DNA from: Xanthomonas arboricola
GTDB taxonomy: Bacteria > Pseudomonadota > Gammaproteobacteria > Xanthomonadales > Xanthomonadaceae
Assembly: GCF_002940665.1 (NCBI RefSeq)
Contig: NZ_MIGY01000003.1
Span: 1,221,573-1,285,572 of the forward strand
Direction: 5' to 3'
Length of the DNA stretch: 64,000 nt
Shown here in pieces: positions 28,220-39,085 of this stretch. Both the position numbers and the translations under genes were made by a program. Numbering within the stretch: position 1 is the stretch's first letter; each line of letters opens with the position of its first letter. The notes below the pieces were generated by a model. That model did no database searches. It saw nothing but the letters and a program-made list of their open reading frames with translations, and was not told the DNA's origin.

Positions 28220-30151
28220 ATGGCCGCCCGAGATCCGGTTCCTTTCACCCGTGACGACACTGCCACGCGTAATCGTCCATTGCGCGCCGAGACGCCGCCG
28301 GCGGACTACTGGCGCCGCTGGGCCGACGAGGCCGCGGTGACGTCCAACGATGCCGAGCCGGTGAGCGCGGCCATCATTCCGGCACCTGCGTTGGCTGTCG
28401 CCCACGCATCGATCGTTCCGCTGGCAGCGCAGGCCGTCGCAACAGGCAGCACCGCCCACTCGACTGGCGCGGCGGCACGCGACGGCGGTGACAACGTCGC
28501 CGCCGATGCGCCGTACCGCGTGCTGATCGTCGAGGACGATCGCTCGCAGGCGCTGTTTGCGCAGAGCGTGCTGCACGGCGCCGGCATGCATGCGCAGGTG
28601 GAAATGACCGCCGCCAGCGTGCCGCAGGCGATCCAGGACTACCACCCGGATCTGATCCTGATGGACCTGCATATGCCCGAGTTGGACGGCATCCGCCTGA
28701 CCACCCTGATCCGCCAGCAACCGGGCCAGCAGTTGCTGCCGATCGTGTTCTTGACCGGCGACCCGGATCCGGAACGTCAATTCGAAGTGCTCGACAGCGG
28801 CGCCGACGATTTCCTGACCAAGCCGATCCGCCCACGTCACCTGATCGCCGCGGTGTCCAACCGCATCCGTCGCGCACGCCAACAGGCGCTGCAGCAGGCC
28901 GGCGAACAGGTCAGCGTGCGCAGCAATCCGGAGACCGGCTTGCCGACGCGCGGTCATGTGATGGAACTGCTGGCCGATGCGCTGGCGCGCAAGCAGGCCG
29001 GTGGCCTGTTCTTCATCGAAATCGCCAGCGCGCTCGGCCTGCGGGAGCGCTACGGCTATGCCGCCTACGAGCGCCTGATGACCCAGGCCGGGCATCGCCT
29101 GGCCAGTGCCGGGCACCCGTATCCGCTGGCGCGCCTGAACGACAACAGCTTCCTGCTGCTGGGCGCGGACATGCCCGAATCCAGCCTGGAACAGCACGCG
29201 CTGGAAATCCGCCAGCGGCTGTCAGCCAACGCCTTCCCGGTGCGCGAAGAAGAATCGGTCCACGTGCGCTGCGCCATCGGCGTGGCACCGTTGAGCCTCG
29301 GCTTCGACGACACCGGCAGCGCGCTGGAAGCGGTCGAGCGCACCGCGCTGCAGGCCCGCCTGCGCAGCGACGGTGTGCAGGCCTATCTGGCCCCCAGCCA
29401 GGCCGAACAACAGGAGCAACTGCGCCTGGTCGAAGGCCAGCTGGAACTGGCGTATCAACCGATCGTGGCGGTGGCCGGCGGCGACACTGCGCAGTACCAG
29501 GTGCTGCTGCGGTTGCGCCAGGCCGACGGCACGCTGCTGTCGGCCGGCCAGGTGATTCCTGCCGCCGAAGCGGCCGGACGCATCGCCGATCTCGACCAGC
29601 AGGTCATGGACCACGCGCTCGGCCTGCTGCATCTGCACCAGCATGCCCATCCGCCGCTGCGCCTGTTCGTGTCGCAGTCGCCGCGCACGCTGGCGCGCGA
29701 TGCCTTCGCCGACTGGTTGCTCAAGGCGCTGGTCGAACGCGGCGTGGCCGGACAATCGCTGATCGTCGACCTGCGCCTGGACGATGCCCTGATCCACGCA
29801 GTCACCGTGCAGCAGTTCTGCGCCAAATTGATGCCGGCCGGCGTGCAGTTCTGCCTGAGCCAGTTCGAGCCCGGCGACGAGGCCAATGCGCTGCTGAGCC
29901 AGTTGCCGCTGAGCTTCGTGCGCATGGCCAACCGTTTCGCCGATGCCCATGGCAACGCTGCAGTCCGCGATGAACTGCGCGGCGTGATCGATATCGCCCA
30001 TCAGCGCGGCCTGTTGATCATTGGCCAACGCATCGAAGATCCGCAGGCGGCCGCGGCGATGTGGATGAGCGGCGTGGACTTCATCCAGGGCAACCTGGTG
30101 CAGACGGTGGGCAAGGAGCTGGACTTCGACTTCACAAACGCGGTGCTCTGA
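28220..30151 (+). CDS. Response regulator with degenerate GGDEF and EAL domains
   Basis: A 643-residue protein: a disordered N terminus (to about 98), a REC domain with phospho-acceptor D149 (LMDLHMPELDG), a switch Thr in FLTGD and a Lys in LTKP, then a GGDEF-type domain and an EAL-type domain. The GGDEF site reads RLNDNSF (N307-F311). The EAL motif reads QVLLR (Q427) after AYQPI, and the DDFG-like segment reads SQFEPGDE. Both catalytic sites are lost, so it should act as a phosphorylation-controlled binder of c-di-GMP or of a protein. The kinase gene starts at the next base. Confidence 0.85.
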   Translation: MAARDPVPFTRDDTATRNRPLRAETPPADYWRRWADEAAVTSNDAEPVSAAIIPAPALAVAHASIVPLAAQAVATGSTAHSTGAAARDGGDNVAADAPYRVLIVEDDRSQALFAQSVLHGAGMHAQVEMTAASVPQAIQDYHPDLILMDLHMPELDGIRLTTLIRQQPGQQLLPIVFLTGDPDPERQFEVLDSGADDFLTKPIRPRHLIAAVSNRIRRARQQALQQAGEQVSVRSNPETGLPTRGHVMELLADALARKQAGGLFFIEIASALGLRERYGYAAYERLMTQAGHRLASAGHPYPLARLNDNSFLLLGADMPESSLEQHALEIRQRLSANAFPVREEESVHVRCAIGVAPLSLGFDDTGSALEAVERTALQARLRSDGVQAYLAPSQAEQQEQLRLVEGQLELAYQPIVAVAGGDTAQYQVLLRLRQADGTLLSAGQVIPAAEAAGRIADLDQQVMDHALGLLHLHQHAHPPLRLFVSQSPRTLARDAFADWLLKALVERGVAGQSLIVDLRLDDALIHAVTVQQFCAKLMPAGVQFCLSQFEPGDEANALLSQLPLSFVRMANRFADAHGNAAVRDELRGVIDIAHQRGLLIIGQRIEDPQAAAAMWMSGVDFIQGNLVQTVGKELDFDFTNAVL

Positions 30152-32458
<2,307 letters not shown>

Positions 32459-32484
32459 GAGCAGCTGACAAGACGTAGCGAGCG

Positions 32485-32573
32485 GCCGTCAGGCGGGTGC
32501 GGACGACACGCAAGCGCCGAAGCGTGCGAGTGGTACATGCCGATTCCAGCACCGAACGCGCCCGCCTGACGGC
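32485..32573. repeat. Perfect 13-bp inverted repeat
   Basis: Arms gccgtcaggcggg (32485-32497) and cccgcctgacggc (32561-32573) are exact reverse complements with a 63-base spacer. They lie between the convergent kinase gene and bfr. The structure could be a bidirectional terminator or an intergenic repeat; no T run is present. Confidence 0.5.
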
Positions 32574-32598
32574 TGCGCAGCAGTTCGATCGGCGGCCC

Positions 32599-33069
32599 TC
32601 AATCGTCCAGCTTGGTCAACAGGTAATTCGGCTCGCCGATGCGCGCTACCAGATCCAGCTGCGTTTCCAGCCAGTCGATGTGCTCTTCTTCCGACTCCAG
32701 GATGTCCACCAGCAGCTGACGGCTCACGTAGTCGTTGACGGTCTCCGCATAGGCCACGGCCTCGCGCAGCACGGCAACCGCCTCGCGCTCCAGCGCCAGA
32801 TCGCAGCGGAACATCTCGGTGGGGTTCTCGCCGATACGCAGCTTGCCCAGCGCCTGAAAATTCGGCAGTCCTTCGAGAAACAGGATGCGGTCGGACAGCT
32901 TGTCCGCATGCTTCATCTCGTCGATGGATTCCTTGTACTCATGCTCGGCCAGTTCTTTCAGGCCCCAGTTCTTCAGCATCTTGGCGTGCAGAAAGTACTG
33001 GTTGATCGCAGTGAGTTCGTTGTAGAGCACCTTGTTGAGGTACTCGATGACCTTGGTATCGCCCTTCAT
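32599..33069 (-). CDS. bfr: Bacterioferritin
   Basis: Haem-containing iron-storage 24-mer. The 156 residues keep the full ferroxidase centre (E18, E51, H54, E94, E127, H130), Tyr25 and the haem-ligand Met52 (DEMKHAD). The start [15 protein letters not shown] is the family start. bfd lies 325 bases upstream on the same strand but with a separate promoter region, so iron storage and iron release are adjacent. Confidence 0.96.
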   Translation of the reverse strand: MKGDTKVIEYLNKVLYNELTAINQYFLHAKMLKNWGLKELAEHEYKESIDEMKHADKLSDRILFLEGLPNFQALGKLRIGENPTEMFRCDLALEREAVAVLREAVAYAETVNDYVSRQLLVDILESEEEHIDWLETQLDLVARIGEPNYLLTKLDD

Positions 33070-33394
33070 GCGATGTCTCCGAGACAGTGAGCCGGCCGCA
33101 CTGTAACGCGTTGCCGCGGCGCATGAAGGAACGCGAATCGTGATCAGTTGCGCGACGCCTGCCCGATCCCCGACCGCCGTCATGCGGCCTGCCGCAAGAG
33201 CGGAGCGTGCCTCGATCGTTCGCCGAGCACCCGCTGCAGACTGCCGATCGCACTGCATTCGGTCCCGAACCGACTGCGTGGCCGGCAGCCACGAAGACGA
33301 CCTGTCGACAGCGCTTCGGTAGCGCGAGGAAGGGAAAGCTTCAGCAGGAGCCAGCAGCCCCGGCAATCCGCCATGACAGCGCGCCGGAGGACGC
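33070..33394. other. 325-bp region between bfd and bfr, no gene seen
   Basis: Frames open in several phases but none has support. The bfr promoter should be in the lower-numbered part. I could not find a clear Fur-like AT-rich palindrome here, in contrast with the bfd upstream region. Confidence 0.4.
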
Positions 33395-33604
33395 TCAGGC
33401 AGCGCTGGCAAGTCCCAGCATGGGCAGCGGCAGGGCGCGGCTTGCATGGGCCTGGCTCAGCACGTCGCCCGCCATTTCCAGGCACGAGCCACAGTTCGAA
33501 CCACAGCCGGTGCGCATGGTCAGCTCGGCCAGGCTGGCGCAGCCATTCTCGGCCGCTTCGCGGATCTGGTGGTCGGTGACCCCATTGCAGATGCAGACGT
33601 ACAC
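33395..33604 (-). CDS. bfd: Bacterioferritin-associated ferredoxin
   Basis: Bfd is a [2Fe-2S] protein that reduces the bacterioferritin core to release iron. The 69 residues hold the cluster cysteines C4, C6, C38 and C41 (YVCICNGVT then CGSNCGSC) in the Bfd spacing. The GTG at 33604 places the first cysteine at residue 4, as in the family; an ATG at 33658 would add 18 residues rich in Cys and Arg and is less likely. A Fur-like site and a TTGAC box lie upstream. Confidence 0.88.
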   Translation of the reverse strand: MYVCICNGVTDHQIREAAENGCASLAELTMRTGCGSNCGSCLEMAGDVLSQAHASRALPLPMLGLASAA

Positions 33605-33683
33605 GGTATCGGTCGGGTGCTGACGATCCGGAAAGGACCGGCACTGATTGCACCGCAAACGAGAATAGGTGTCAATTCCAAAC

Positions 33684-33700
33684 GTTAATCATTATTAATC
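33684..33700 (-). promoter_or_regulatory. Fur-box-like sequence upstream of bfd
   Basis: gttaatcattattaatc is an AT-rich partial palindrome resembling the Fur consensus core (AATNATTATT), 80 bases upstream of the bfd start. It overlaps the last codons and stop of rppH. On the minus strand a TTGACA-like box (about 33671-33676) follows it toward bfd. Iron control of bfd is known in other bacteria; here it is inferred from the match. Confidence 0.4.
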
Positions 33701-34302
33701 CGCACCACACGAGCCCCGCCCCGCTTGCGTGGACGCTTGCGTGGGCTGTCGTGCCCGGCCGCACTGCTGCCCGGCAACCAGGCCTCCAGCGCACGCTCGG
33801 GCATCACCCCGACCGCCGCCGAGCCAGCGATGGTCTGTGCCAGTGGAGCCAGATGACGCAGCGCGCGCGCATAGACCCCGCGCTTGAACATCACCACATG
33901 CTCGACCGGATACCAGAAATCCACCCAGCGCCAATGATCGAACTCCGGCGTGTCGGTGTGGTCGAGCTTGAGATGGGATTCGTGGCCGGTGAACTGCAGC
34001 AGGAACCACACTTGCTTCTGGCCAATGCAGACCTGACGCTCGTTGCGCCGTACAGCCCGGCTGGGCAGGCGATAGCGCAGCCATCCGGGAGTGGCACCGA
34101 GCAATTCGACATGCTCGGGCAACAACCCGGTTTCTTCGCGCAACTCGCGGTACATGGCTTCTACGGGTGTCTCATCGGTATTCATGCCACCTTGCGGGAA
34201 CTGCCAGCCGTCCCTGCGCACACGTCGTGCCCAGAACACCTGACCATCCTCTCGCATCAGCACGATGCCGACGTTTGGCCGGAAACCGTCCGGATCGATC
34301 AC
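33685..34302 (-). CDS. rppH: RNA pyrophosphohydrolase
   Basis: RppH removes pyrophosphate from mRNA 5' ends and so triggers decay. The 205 residues start with the family hallmark [15 protein letters not shown], then [11 protein letters not shown] and the complete Nudix box (G38 to about residue 60: E44, R52, E53, E56, E57, G59). A basic tail ([14 protein letters not shown]) is typical of longer members. It is divergent from the tRNA pair. Confidence 0.95.
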   Translation of the reverse strand: MIDPDGFRPNVGIVLMREDGQVFWARRVRRDGWQFPQGGMNTDETPVEAMYRELREETGLLPEHVELLGATPGWLRYRLPSRAVRRNERQVCIGQKQVWFLLQFTGHESHLKLDHTDTPEFDHWRWVDFWYPVEHVVMFKRGVYARALRHLAPLAQTIAGSAAVGVMPERALEAWLPGSSAAGHDSPRKRPRKRGGARVVRINND

Positions 34303-34378
34303 GATGCGGACTCCTGAAAATCTACTGTCACCGACTCTGCCACGGCGAGGGCCGGCTCACAAGCTGAAAACGAAATGC

Positions 34379-34407
34379 TTGACAACACGCGGGCGCTTGG
34401 TAAGAAT
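34379..34407 (+). promoter_or_regulatory. Sigma70-type promoter of the tRNA pair
   Basis: TTGACA (34379-34384) is followed after 16-17 bases by TAAGAAT (34401-34407), a near-consensus -35/-10 pair, 14 bases before the mature 5' end of tRNA-Met. The perfect -35 box fits a strong stable-RNA promoter. Confidence 0.7.
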
Positions 34408-34420
34408 TACCGGCTCCCTA

Positions 34421-34497
34421 GGCTATGTAGCTCAGCCGGTTAGAGCACAGCACTCATAATGCTGGGGTCGGTGGTTCGAGTCCACCCATAGCCACCA
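34421..34497 (+). tRNA. tRNA-Met (CAT), elongator type
   Basis: A complete 77-base cloverleaf with encoded CCA. The acceptor stem GGCTATG pairs with CATAGCC, the D arm has AGCTCAGCCGGTTAGAGC, the anticodon loop ctCATaa gives CAT at 34455-34457, and the T arm has GGTTCGAGTCC. The sequence is close to E. coli elongator tRNA-Met rather than initiator, whose first pair is mismatched. Confidence 0.95.
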
Positions 34498-34549
34498 AGG
34501 TGTTCATGCGCGTGCAGGCATGCAATAATCTCGGCCCAATACGTTTTAT

Positions 34550-34623
34550 TGCCCCGTCGCCAAGCGGTAAGGCACCTGACTCTGACTCAGGCATCGGTGG
34601 TTCGAATCCATCCGGGGCAGCCA
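34550..34623 (+). tRNA. tRNA-Gln (CTG)
   Basis: A 74-base tRNA with encoded CCA. The acceptor stem TGCCCCG pairs with CGGGGCA, the anticodon loop ctCTGac gives CTG at 34582-34584, and the T loop is GGTTCGAATCC. It lies 52 bases after tRNA-Met and is probably co-transcribed. Confidence 0.95.
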
Positions 34624-34630
34624 TACACAA

Positions 34631-34660
34631 AAGGCCCGATCTGACGATCGGGCCTTTTTT
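34631..34660 (+). terminator. Intrinsic terminator after tRNA-Gln
   Basis: A perfect 10-bp stem aaggcccgat / atcgggcctt with a 6-base loop, followed by a run of T. It ends the tRNA transcript. Confidence 0.9.
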
Positions 34661-34760
34661 GTTGCCCGATCACGCCCATTGGGATTCGCGTAGCCCTCGC
34701 CACACAGCACGTCGCAGACCGCCGCTTGCAGGCTCCCGATGCACCGACCCTAAAAACGAC

Positions 34761-34785
34761 AAAAGCCCGGCATGGCCGGGCTTTT
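34761..34785 (-). terminator. Intrinsic terminator after rpsI
   Basis: A perfect 11-bp stem aaaagcccggc / gccgggctttt with a 3-base loop, read from the minus strand about 45 bases after the rpsI stop and followed there by gtcgttttta. It could also work in the plus direction. Confidence 0.85.
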
Positions 34786-34829
34786 GAAGCAGGCGCCCCG
34801 GCGAACCGGAACGCAGCAAACGCGATGGA

Positions 34830-35222
34830 TCAGCGCTTGGAGAACTGGGTCGCGCGACGGGCCTTGTGCAGACCGACCTTCTTACGCTCGACTTCGCGGG
34901 CGTCACGGGTCATGAAGCCAGCCTTGCGCAGCTCGGACTTCAGGGTTTCGTCGTACTCGACCAGCGCACGGGCGATGCCCAGACGGATCGCACCGGCCTG
35001 ACCGGTGGTGCCGCCGCCGGAGGCGGTGACCAGGATGTCGAAGCTTTCGGTGTTCTTGGTGAGTTCCAGCGGCTGACGCACGATCATGCGCGCAGTCTCA
35101 CGGCCAAAGAACTCGTCCAGCGGACGGTCGTTGACGGTGATGTTGCCGGTACCCTTGCGCAGGAACACGCGAGCGGTGGAGGACTTGCGGCGGCCAGTGC
35201 CGTAGTTTTGCGTGATAGCCAT
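34830..35222 (-). CDS. rpsI: 30S ribosomal protein S9
   Basis: The 130-residue S9 protein with the family N terminus ([20 protein letters not shown]), the [19 protein letters not shown] motif and the conserved C-terminal KRR...SKR tail that reaches the ribosomal P site. It follows rplM by 2 bases, the standard L13-S9 operon. Confidence 0.98.
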   Translation of the reverse strand: MAITQNYGTGRRKSSTARVFLRKGTGNITVNDRPLDEFFGRETARMIVRQPLELTKNTESFDILVTASGGGTTGQAGAIRLGIARALVEYDETLKSELRKAGFMTRDAREVERKKVGLHKARRATQFSKR

Positions 35223-35224
35223 GA

Positions 35225-35653
35225 TTAGATATCCAGAACTTGCGGCTGCTGGGCGGCGTGCGGATGCTCGGCACCCGAATAGACCTTGAGCTTGCGGTAC
35301 ATGGTGCGGCCCAGGGGGCCCTTCGGCAGCATGCCCTTGACGGCGATTTCGATCACGCGCTCCGGATGGCGCTGCAGCGCCTGCTCCAGGCTCTCGGTCT
35401 TCAGGTTACCGATGTAGCCGGTGAAGCGGTGATACTTCTTGTCTTTCAGCTTGTTGCCCGTGACCACGATCTTTTCGGCATTGATCACCACGAGGTAATC
35501 GCCGGTATCGACGTGCGGGGTATAAACCGGCTTGTGCTTGCCGCGCAGACGGCGAGCCAGTTCGGTGGACAGACGGCCGAGCGTCTTGCCGGCGGCGTCA
35601 ACGAGATACCAGTCGCGCTGGACGGTCTCGGACTTGGCGGTGAACGTAGTCAT
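35225..35653 (-). CDS. rplM: 50S ribosomal protein L13
   Basis: The 142-residue L13 protein, with the start at 35653 ([20 protein letters not shown]), the [18 protein letters not shown] stretch and the [20 protein letters not shown] signature. Upstream in-frame sequence lies under coq7 and is not part of it. Its promoter is shared with the divergent coq7 region. Confidence 0.98.
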
Positions 35654-35834
35654 GAGAAAACTCTTGAGTGGTCGGGCGGATTGCAGCGGCAATGACCGCT
35701 GGAACTTTGCCACGCGTTGTGAAGGCGAAACAGAAGAGGCGGGATTGTACGGGACGGCACAAGGCCACGCAAGTCGCCGGCCGGCCGGCGCTCTGGCGGT
35801 TGGCAGCGGCTCGGTCCGGGGCCAGAATCGGCAC

Positions 35835-36488
35835 ATGACCCAGATCTCCTCTTTCCGACTGCATAGCCCGCTCGACCGGCTGCTGGTCGAAGCCCAGCGC
35901 GCGCTGGACACGGTATTCGGCAATCCGCCCGCCGAGCGGCCCAATCCGGCCGCCGACACTCCCGACGTCGCGCTGGAACCGGACCAACGTCGCCACGCTG
36001 CCGGGTTGATGCGGATCAACCACGTCGGCGAGGTCTGCGCACAAGGCCTGTACTTCGGCCAGGCCGCCGTCGCCCGCGACGCCCACACCCAGCACCATCT
36101 GCTGGAGGCCGCGCAGGAGGAAACCGACCATCTGGCCTGGTGCGCGGACCGCCTGCACGAGCTGGATAGCCGCCCCAGCCTGTTCAACCTGCTCTGGTAC
36201 GCCGGCAGCTACGCCCTCGGCGCCCTGGCCGGGTTGCGCGGCGACGACTGGAGCCTGGGCTTCGTGGTCGAGACCGAGCGCCAGGTAGAAGCCCATCTGG
36301 ACGAACACCTGGAAACCCTGCCGGAGGTCGACCAGCGCAGCCGCGCGATCCTGCGCGTGATGAAGATCGACGAGGCGCGCCACGCCGATCAGGCCGAACA
36401 GGCCGGCGCGCGCATCCTCCCGCCCCCGATACCCGGCGCCATGGCCCTGGCCTCCAGGCTGATGAAAGCGGTGGCGTACCGGCTGTAG
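35835..36488 (+). CDS. coq7: 2-polyprenyl-3-methyl-6-methoxy-1,4-benzoquinone monooxygenase
   Basis: A di-iron hydroxylase of ubiquinone synthesis. The 217 residues carry the carboxylate/His ligand motifs [33 protein letters not shown] and [10 protein letters not shown]. It lies divergent from rplM. The last residues ([15 protein letters not shown]) form the usual amphipathic membrane helix. A G-rich repeat begins 5 bases after the stop. Confidence 0.95.
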   Translation: MTQISSFRLHSPLDRLLVEAQRALDTVFGNPPAERPNPAADTPDVALEPDQRRHAAGLMRINHVGEVCAQGLYFGQAAVARDAHTQHHLLEAAQEETDHLAWCADRLHELDSRPSLFNLLWYAGSYALGALAGLRGDDWSLGFVVETERQVEAHLDEHLETLPEVDQRSRAILRVMKIDEARHADQAEQAGARILPPPIPGAMALASRLMKAVAYRL

Positions 36489-36493
36489 CCGGT

Positions 36494-36517
36494 GGGATTG
36501 GGGATTGGGGATTGGGG
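36494..36517 (+). repeat. G-quadruplex-like tandem repeat GGGGATT
   Basis: Four G runs (3, 4, 4, 4) with ATT loops lie immediately after coq7: the unit ggggatt is repeated about four times. It is a textbook intramolecular G4 motif by pattern. It is related to the GGGAAT repeats in other gaps of the window. Confidence 0.65.
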
Positions 36518-36673
36518 ATTGGCTGGCGGCTGGCGGCGCCTTAGCAAACCAAGCCCCACACCTCGCAACACTCAACTGGAGCAGAGCCCCCTTTGTTAAG
36601 GGGGCGCGCCAAGCGCGCGGGGATAGGATGCTACGAAGTGGGGCCCAAGATTTGCGTAGCAAATCTTGGGGGT

Positions 36674-36728
36674 CAGGCCCACGTAGTGGGACTGACTACG
36701 AGGGGCAGGCCCACGCAATGGGACTGAC
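36674..36728. repeat. Two tandem 32-bp repeat copies
   Basis: caggcccacg-TAG-tgggactgac (36674-36696) and caggcccacg-CAA-tgggactgac (36706-36728) are two near-identical units with 32-base period. Each is itself partly palindromic. A short hairpin (caaatcttg / caagatttg type, about 36648-36669) lies just before. The function is unknown. Confidence 0.6.
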
Positions 36729-36749
36729 CACACGCGGGCCTGACAACCA

Positions 36750-37064
36750 CTACCCAACCAACTTCAATCCGATCACCCCGGCCACGATCAGGCCGATGCA
36801 GGCCAGACGCGACCACGACGCGCTGTCGCCGAACAGGGCGATGCCGGCGATTGTCACGCCCAGCGCACCGATCCCGGTCCAGATCGCATAACCGGTGCCT
36901 ACCGGAATCGTCTTCAGCGCCTGCGTCAGAAACCACAGGCTGATACCCGCCAGACCGATCGTCAGCACGGTCGGCCACAGGCGGGTGAAGCCGTCGCTGT
37001 ACTTCAGGCCCATGGCAAAGCCGATTTCGAACAGGCCGGCCAGCAGCAGATAGATCCAGGGCAT
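36750..37064 (-). CDS. SMR-family small multidrug/guanidinium exporter (SugE/Gdx-like)
   Basis: A 104-residue four-helix transporter of the small multidrug resistance family. Glu13 (LLLAGLFEIGFAMGLKYSDG) is the essential proton/substrate carboxylate, and the KYSDGFT sequence after it is typical of the SugE/Gdx subfamily, which exports guanidinium or quaternary ammonium. The start at 37064 follows a GAGGAG ribosome site. No guanidine riboswitch was seen upstream. Confidence 0.9.
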   Translation of the reverse strand: MPWIYLLLAGLFEIGFAMGLKYSDGFTRLWPTVLTIGLAGISLWFLTQALKTIPVGTGYAIWTGIGALGVTIAGIALFGDSASWSRLACIGLIVAGVIGLKLVG

Positions 37065-37093
37065 CGCATCACTCCTCAACTTGAAAAACGCAC

Positions 37094-37130
37094 AAAAAAA
37101 AAGCGGCCCAGTGTCTGCACACTGGGCCGC
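37094..37130 (-). terminator. Intrinsic terminator after speD
   Basis: A perfect 12-bp stem gcggcccagtgt / acactgggccgc with loop ctgc; the minus-strand transcript continues into nine U residues. It ends the speD transcript and insulates the SMR gene. Confidence 0.9.
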
Positions 37131-37228
37131 CGTCGGCTGTGGAACGCGAGGTCATCGCGTGGCGGGCCGTCCCGCCTTGATTCTTCGCGCGCCTGCAGGC
37201 AGGTCGCACAACAGCTCGCTCGCTGCGC

Positions 37229-38023
37229 TTATTCGCTCAGGTTACGCCCGTGGAACAGTTCTTCGATCTCGCGCTTGAGCAGCGTTTCGATCTTCATGCG
37301 CTCCTTGAACGAGAGGTTCTTGGCGCGCTCCTCGAACAGGTACTGGTCCAGGTCGAAGTCCTTCAGGTGCATCTTGGTGTGGAAGATGTTTTCCTGGTAG
37401 ACGTTCACATCGAACATCTCGTAGCGCGACTTCACGTTCTTGGCGAGGAAGTGCTGGATCGAGTTGATCTTGTGGTCGATGTAATGCTTCTTGCCCTTCA
37501 CATCGCGGGTGAAGCCACGGACGCGGTAATCCATGATCACGATGTCCGACTCCAGACTCTCGATCAGGTAGTTCAGCGCCTTCAACGGCGAGATCACACC
37601 GCAGGTGGCGACGTCGATGTCGGCGCGGAACGTGGCGATGCCTTCCTGCGGATGCGTCTCGGGATATGTATGGACAGTGATGTGGCTCTTGTCCATATGA
37701 GCGACCACGGCATCGGAGATCAGCTCCTTGCCGGCCTGCTTCTTGTCGATGACGGGCTCTTCCGAGATCAGGATCGTGACCGACGCGCCCTGCGGATCGT
37801 AGTCCTGACGTGCGATATTGAGGATGTTGGCGCCAATGATCTCGGCAACATCGGTCAGGATCTGCGTCAGACGATCGGCGTCGTACTGCTCATCGATGTA
37901 TTCGATGTAGCGCTGACGCTCCTCTTCGGTACGCGCGTAACAGACGTCGTAGATGTTGAAGCTCAACGCCTTGGTGAGGTTGTTGAACCCCTGTAGCCTC
38001 AGGCGAGGCAACGGCTTGACCAC
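37229..38023 (-). CDS. speD: S-adenosylmethionine decarboxylase proenzyme
   Basis: Makes decarboxylated SAM, the aminopropyl donor for spermidine. It is the long E. coli-type enzyme (264 residues). The self-cleavage site is Lys112-Ser113 in [15 protein letters not shown]; Ser113 becomes the pyruvoyl group. [19 protein letters not shown] and [13 protein letters not shown] are highly conserved. The start is GTG at 38023 after an AAGGAC ribosome site. It is divergent from clp. speE is not adjacent. Confidence 0.95.
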
Positions 38024-38160
38024 GTCGGTCTGTCCTTATGGAAGGCGGGAAAGGAAACAATTATGAGCCAAAGATCCCAGCAACGAAATGCCGATGTTAA
38101 GAATGGTTTACCTTGCATGACTCATGCCGTTAAGCTTCAAGAACTACACGCGGAACTGCC

Positions 38161-38853
38161 ATGAGCCCAGGAAACACGACGGTTGTCACTACGACGGTAC
38201 GTAACGCTACCCCTTCTCTGGCGCTGGACGCGGGCACGATCGAGCGTTTTCTGGCGCACAGCCATCGCAGGCGCTATCCGACCCGGACCGATGTGTTCCG
38301 GCCAGGAGACCCGGCTGGCACCCTCTACTACGTGATCAGCGGCTCGGTGAGCATCATTGCCGAGGAAGATGACGATCGTGAGTTGGTGCTGGGCTACTTC
38401 GGTAGCGGCGAGTTCGTCGGCGAGATGGGGTTGTTCATCGAATCCGATACCCGCGAGGTGATCTTGCGCACCCGCACCCAATGCGAGCTGGCCGAGATCA
38501 GCTACGAGCGGCTGCAGCAGCTGTTCCAGACCAGTCTGTCGCCGGATGCGCCCCGCATCCTGTACGCGATTGGCGTTCAGCTGTCCAAGCGGTTGCTCGA
38601 CACCACAAGGAAAGCCAGCCGCCTGGCGTTCCTGGACGTGACCGACCGCATCGTGCGCACCCTGCACGATCTGTCCAAGGAGCCGGAAGCGATGAGTCAC
38701 CCGCAGGGCACCCAGCTGCGCGTGTCGCGGCAGGAATTGGCACGGCTGGTGGGCTGCTCGCGCGAAATGGCCGGGCGCGTACTCAAGAAGCTGCAGGCCG
38801 ACGGCCTGCTGCATGCACGCGGCAAAACCGTCGTGCTCTACGGGACCCGCTAA
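38161..38853 (+). CDS. clp: CRP-like global regulator Clp
   Basis: Clp activates virulence, exoenzyme and exopolysaccharide genes in xanthomonads and is inactivated by c-di-GMP. The 230 residues hold a cyclic-nucleotide-binding barrel (to about 140) and a winged helix (RVSRQELARLVGCSREMAGR). Glu99 (TREVILRT), reported as important for c-di-GMP sensitivity, is present. The identity is near certain from sequence similarity to known Xanthomonas Clp. It provides a c-di-GMP-dependent output beside the degenerate EAL regulator 8 kb away; that link is inference. Confidence 0.96.
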   Translation: MSPGNTTVVTTTVRNATPSLALDAGTIERFLAHSHRRRYPTRTDVFRPGDPAGTLYYVISGSVSIIAEEDDDRELVLGYFGSGEFVGEMGLFIESDTREVILRTRTQCELAEISYERLQQLFQTSLSPDAPRILYAIGVQLSKRLLDTTRKASRLAFLDVTDRIVRTLHDLSKEPEAMSHPQGTQLRVSRQELARLVGCSREMAGRVLKKLQADGLLHARGKTVVLYGTR

Positions 38854-38865
38854 GCGGTGGCGGTC

Positions 38866-38893
38866 GCGGCTGGTGCAGCACTGCACCAGCCGC
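38866..38893. terminator. Perfect 13-bp hairpin after clp
   Basis: gcggctggtgcag / ctgcaccagccgc with a 2-base loop starts 13 bases after the clp stop. It is a strong stem without a T run, so it may be a transcript-stabilising or Rho-assisted end rather than a classic terminator. The remaining bases up to the HAD gene at 39086 hold nothing I can identify. Confidence 0.55.
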
Positions 38894-39085
38894 AGGTTGA
38901 ACCGCATGTCGCACGGCATGCGGGCTGATGCAGTCCGGCACGCTCGGCCACCGACTGCCGGGCATGTCGACGGCCCGGCATCCATTGCTGCCGCCAGGCA
39001 TCGGAGCTAACGGGAATCACGCAGCTTGTTGCAGCCGTGCCTGGCTGGAGCTGCGCACGAAGCGCGCCGCTACCGGCGCCAAGCG

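Noticed and set aside
34421-34623. tRNA genes as an integration site of a mobile element
   Set aside because: Both tRNAs are complete with normal flanking genes, and no integrase or direct repeat of a tRNA 3' end was seen.
37064-37228. Guanidine riboswitch upstream of the SMR exporter
   Set aside because: Only the speD terminator hairpin is found; no paired ACGR-loop hairpins or other known guanidine aptamer features were seen.
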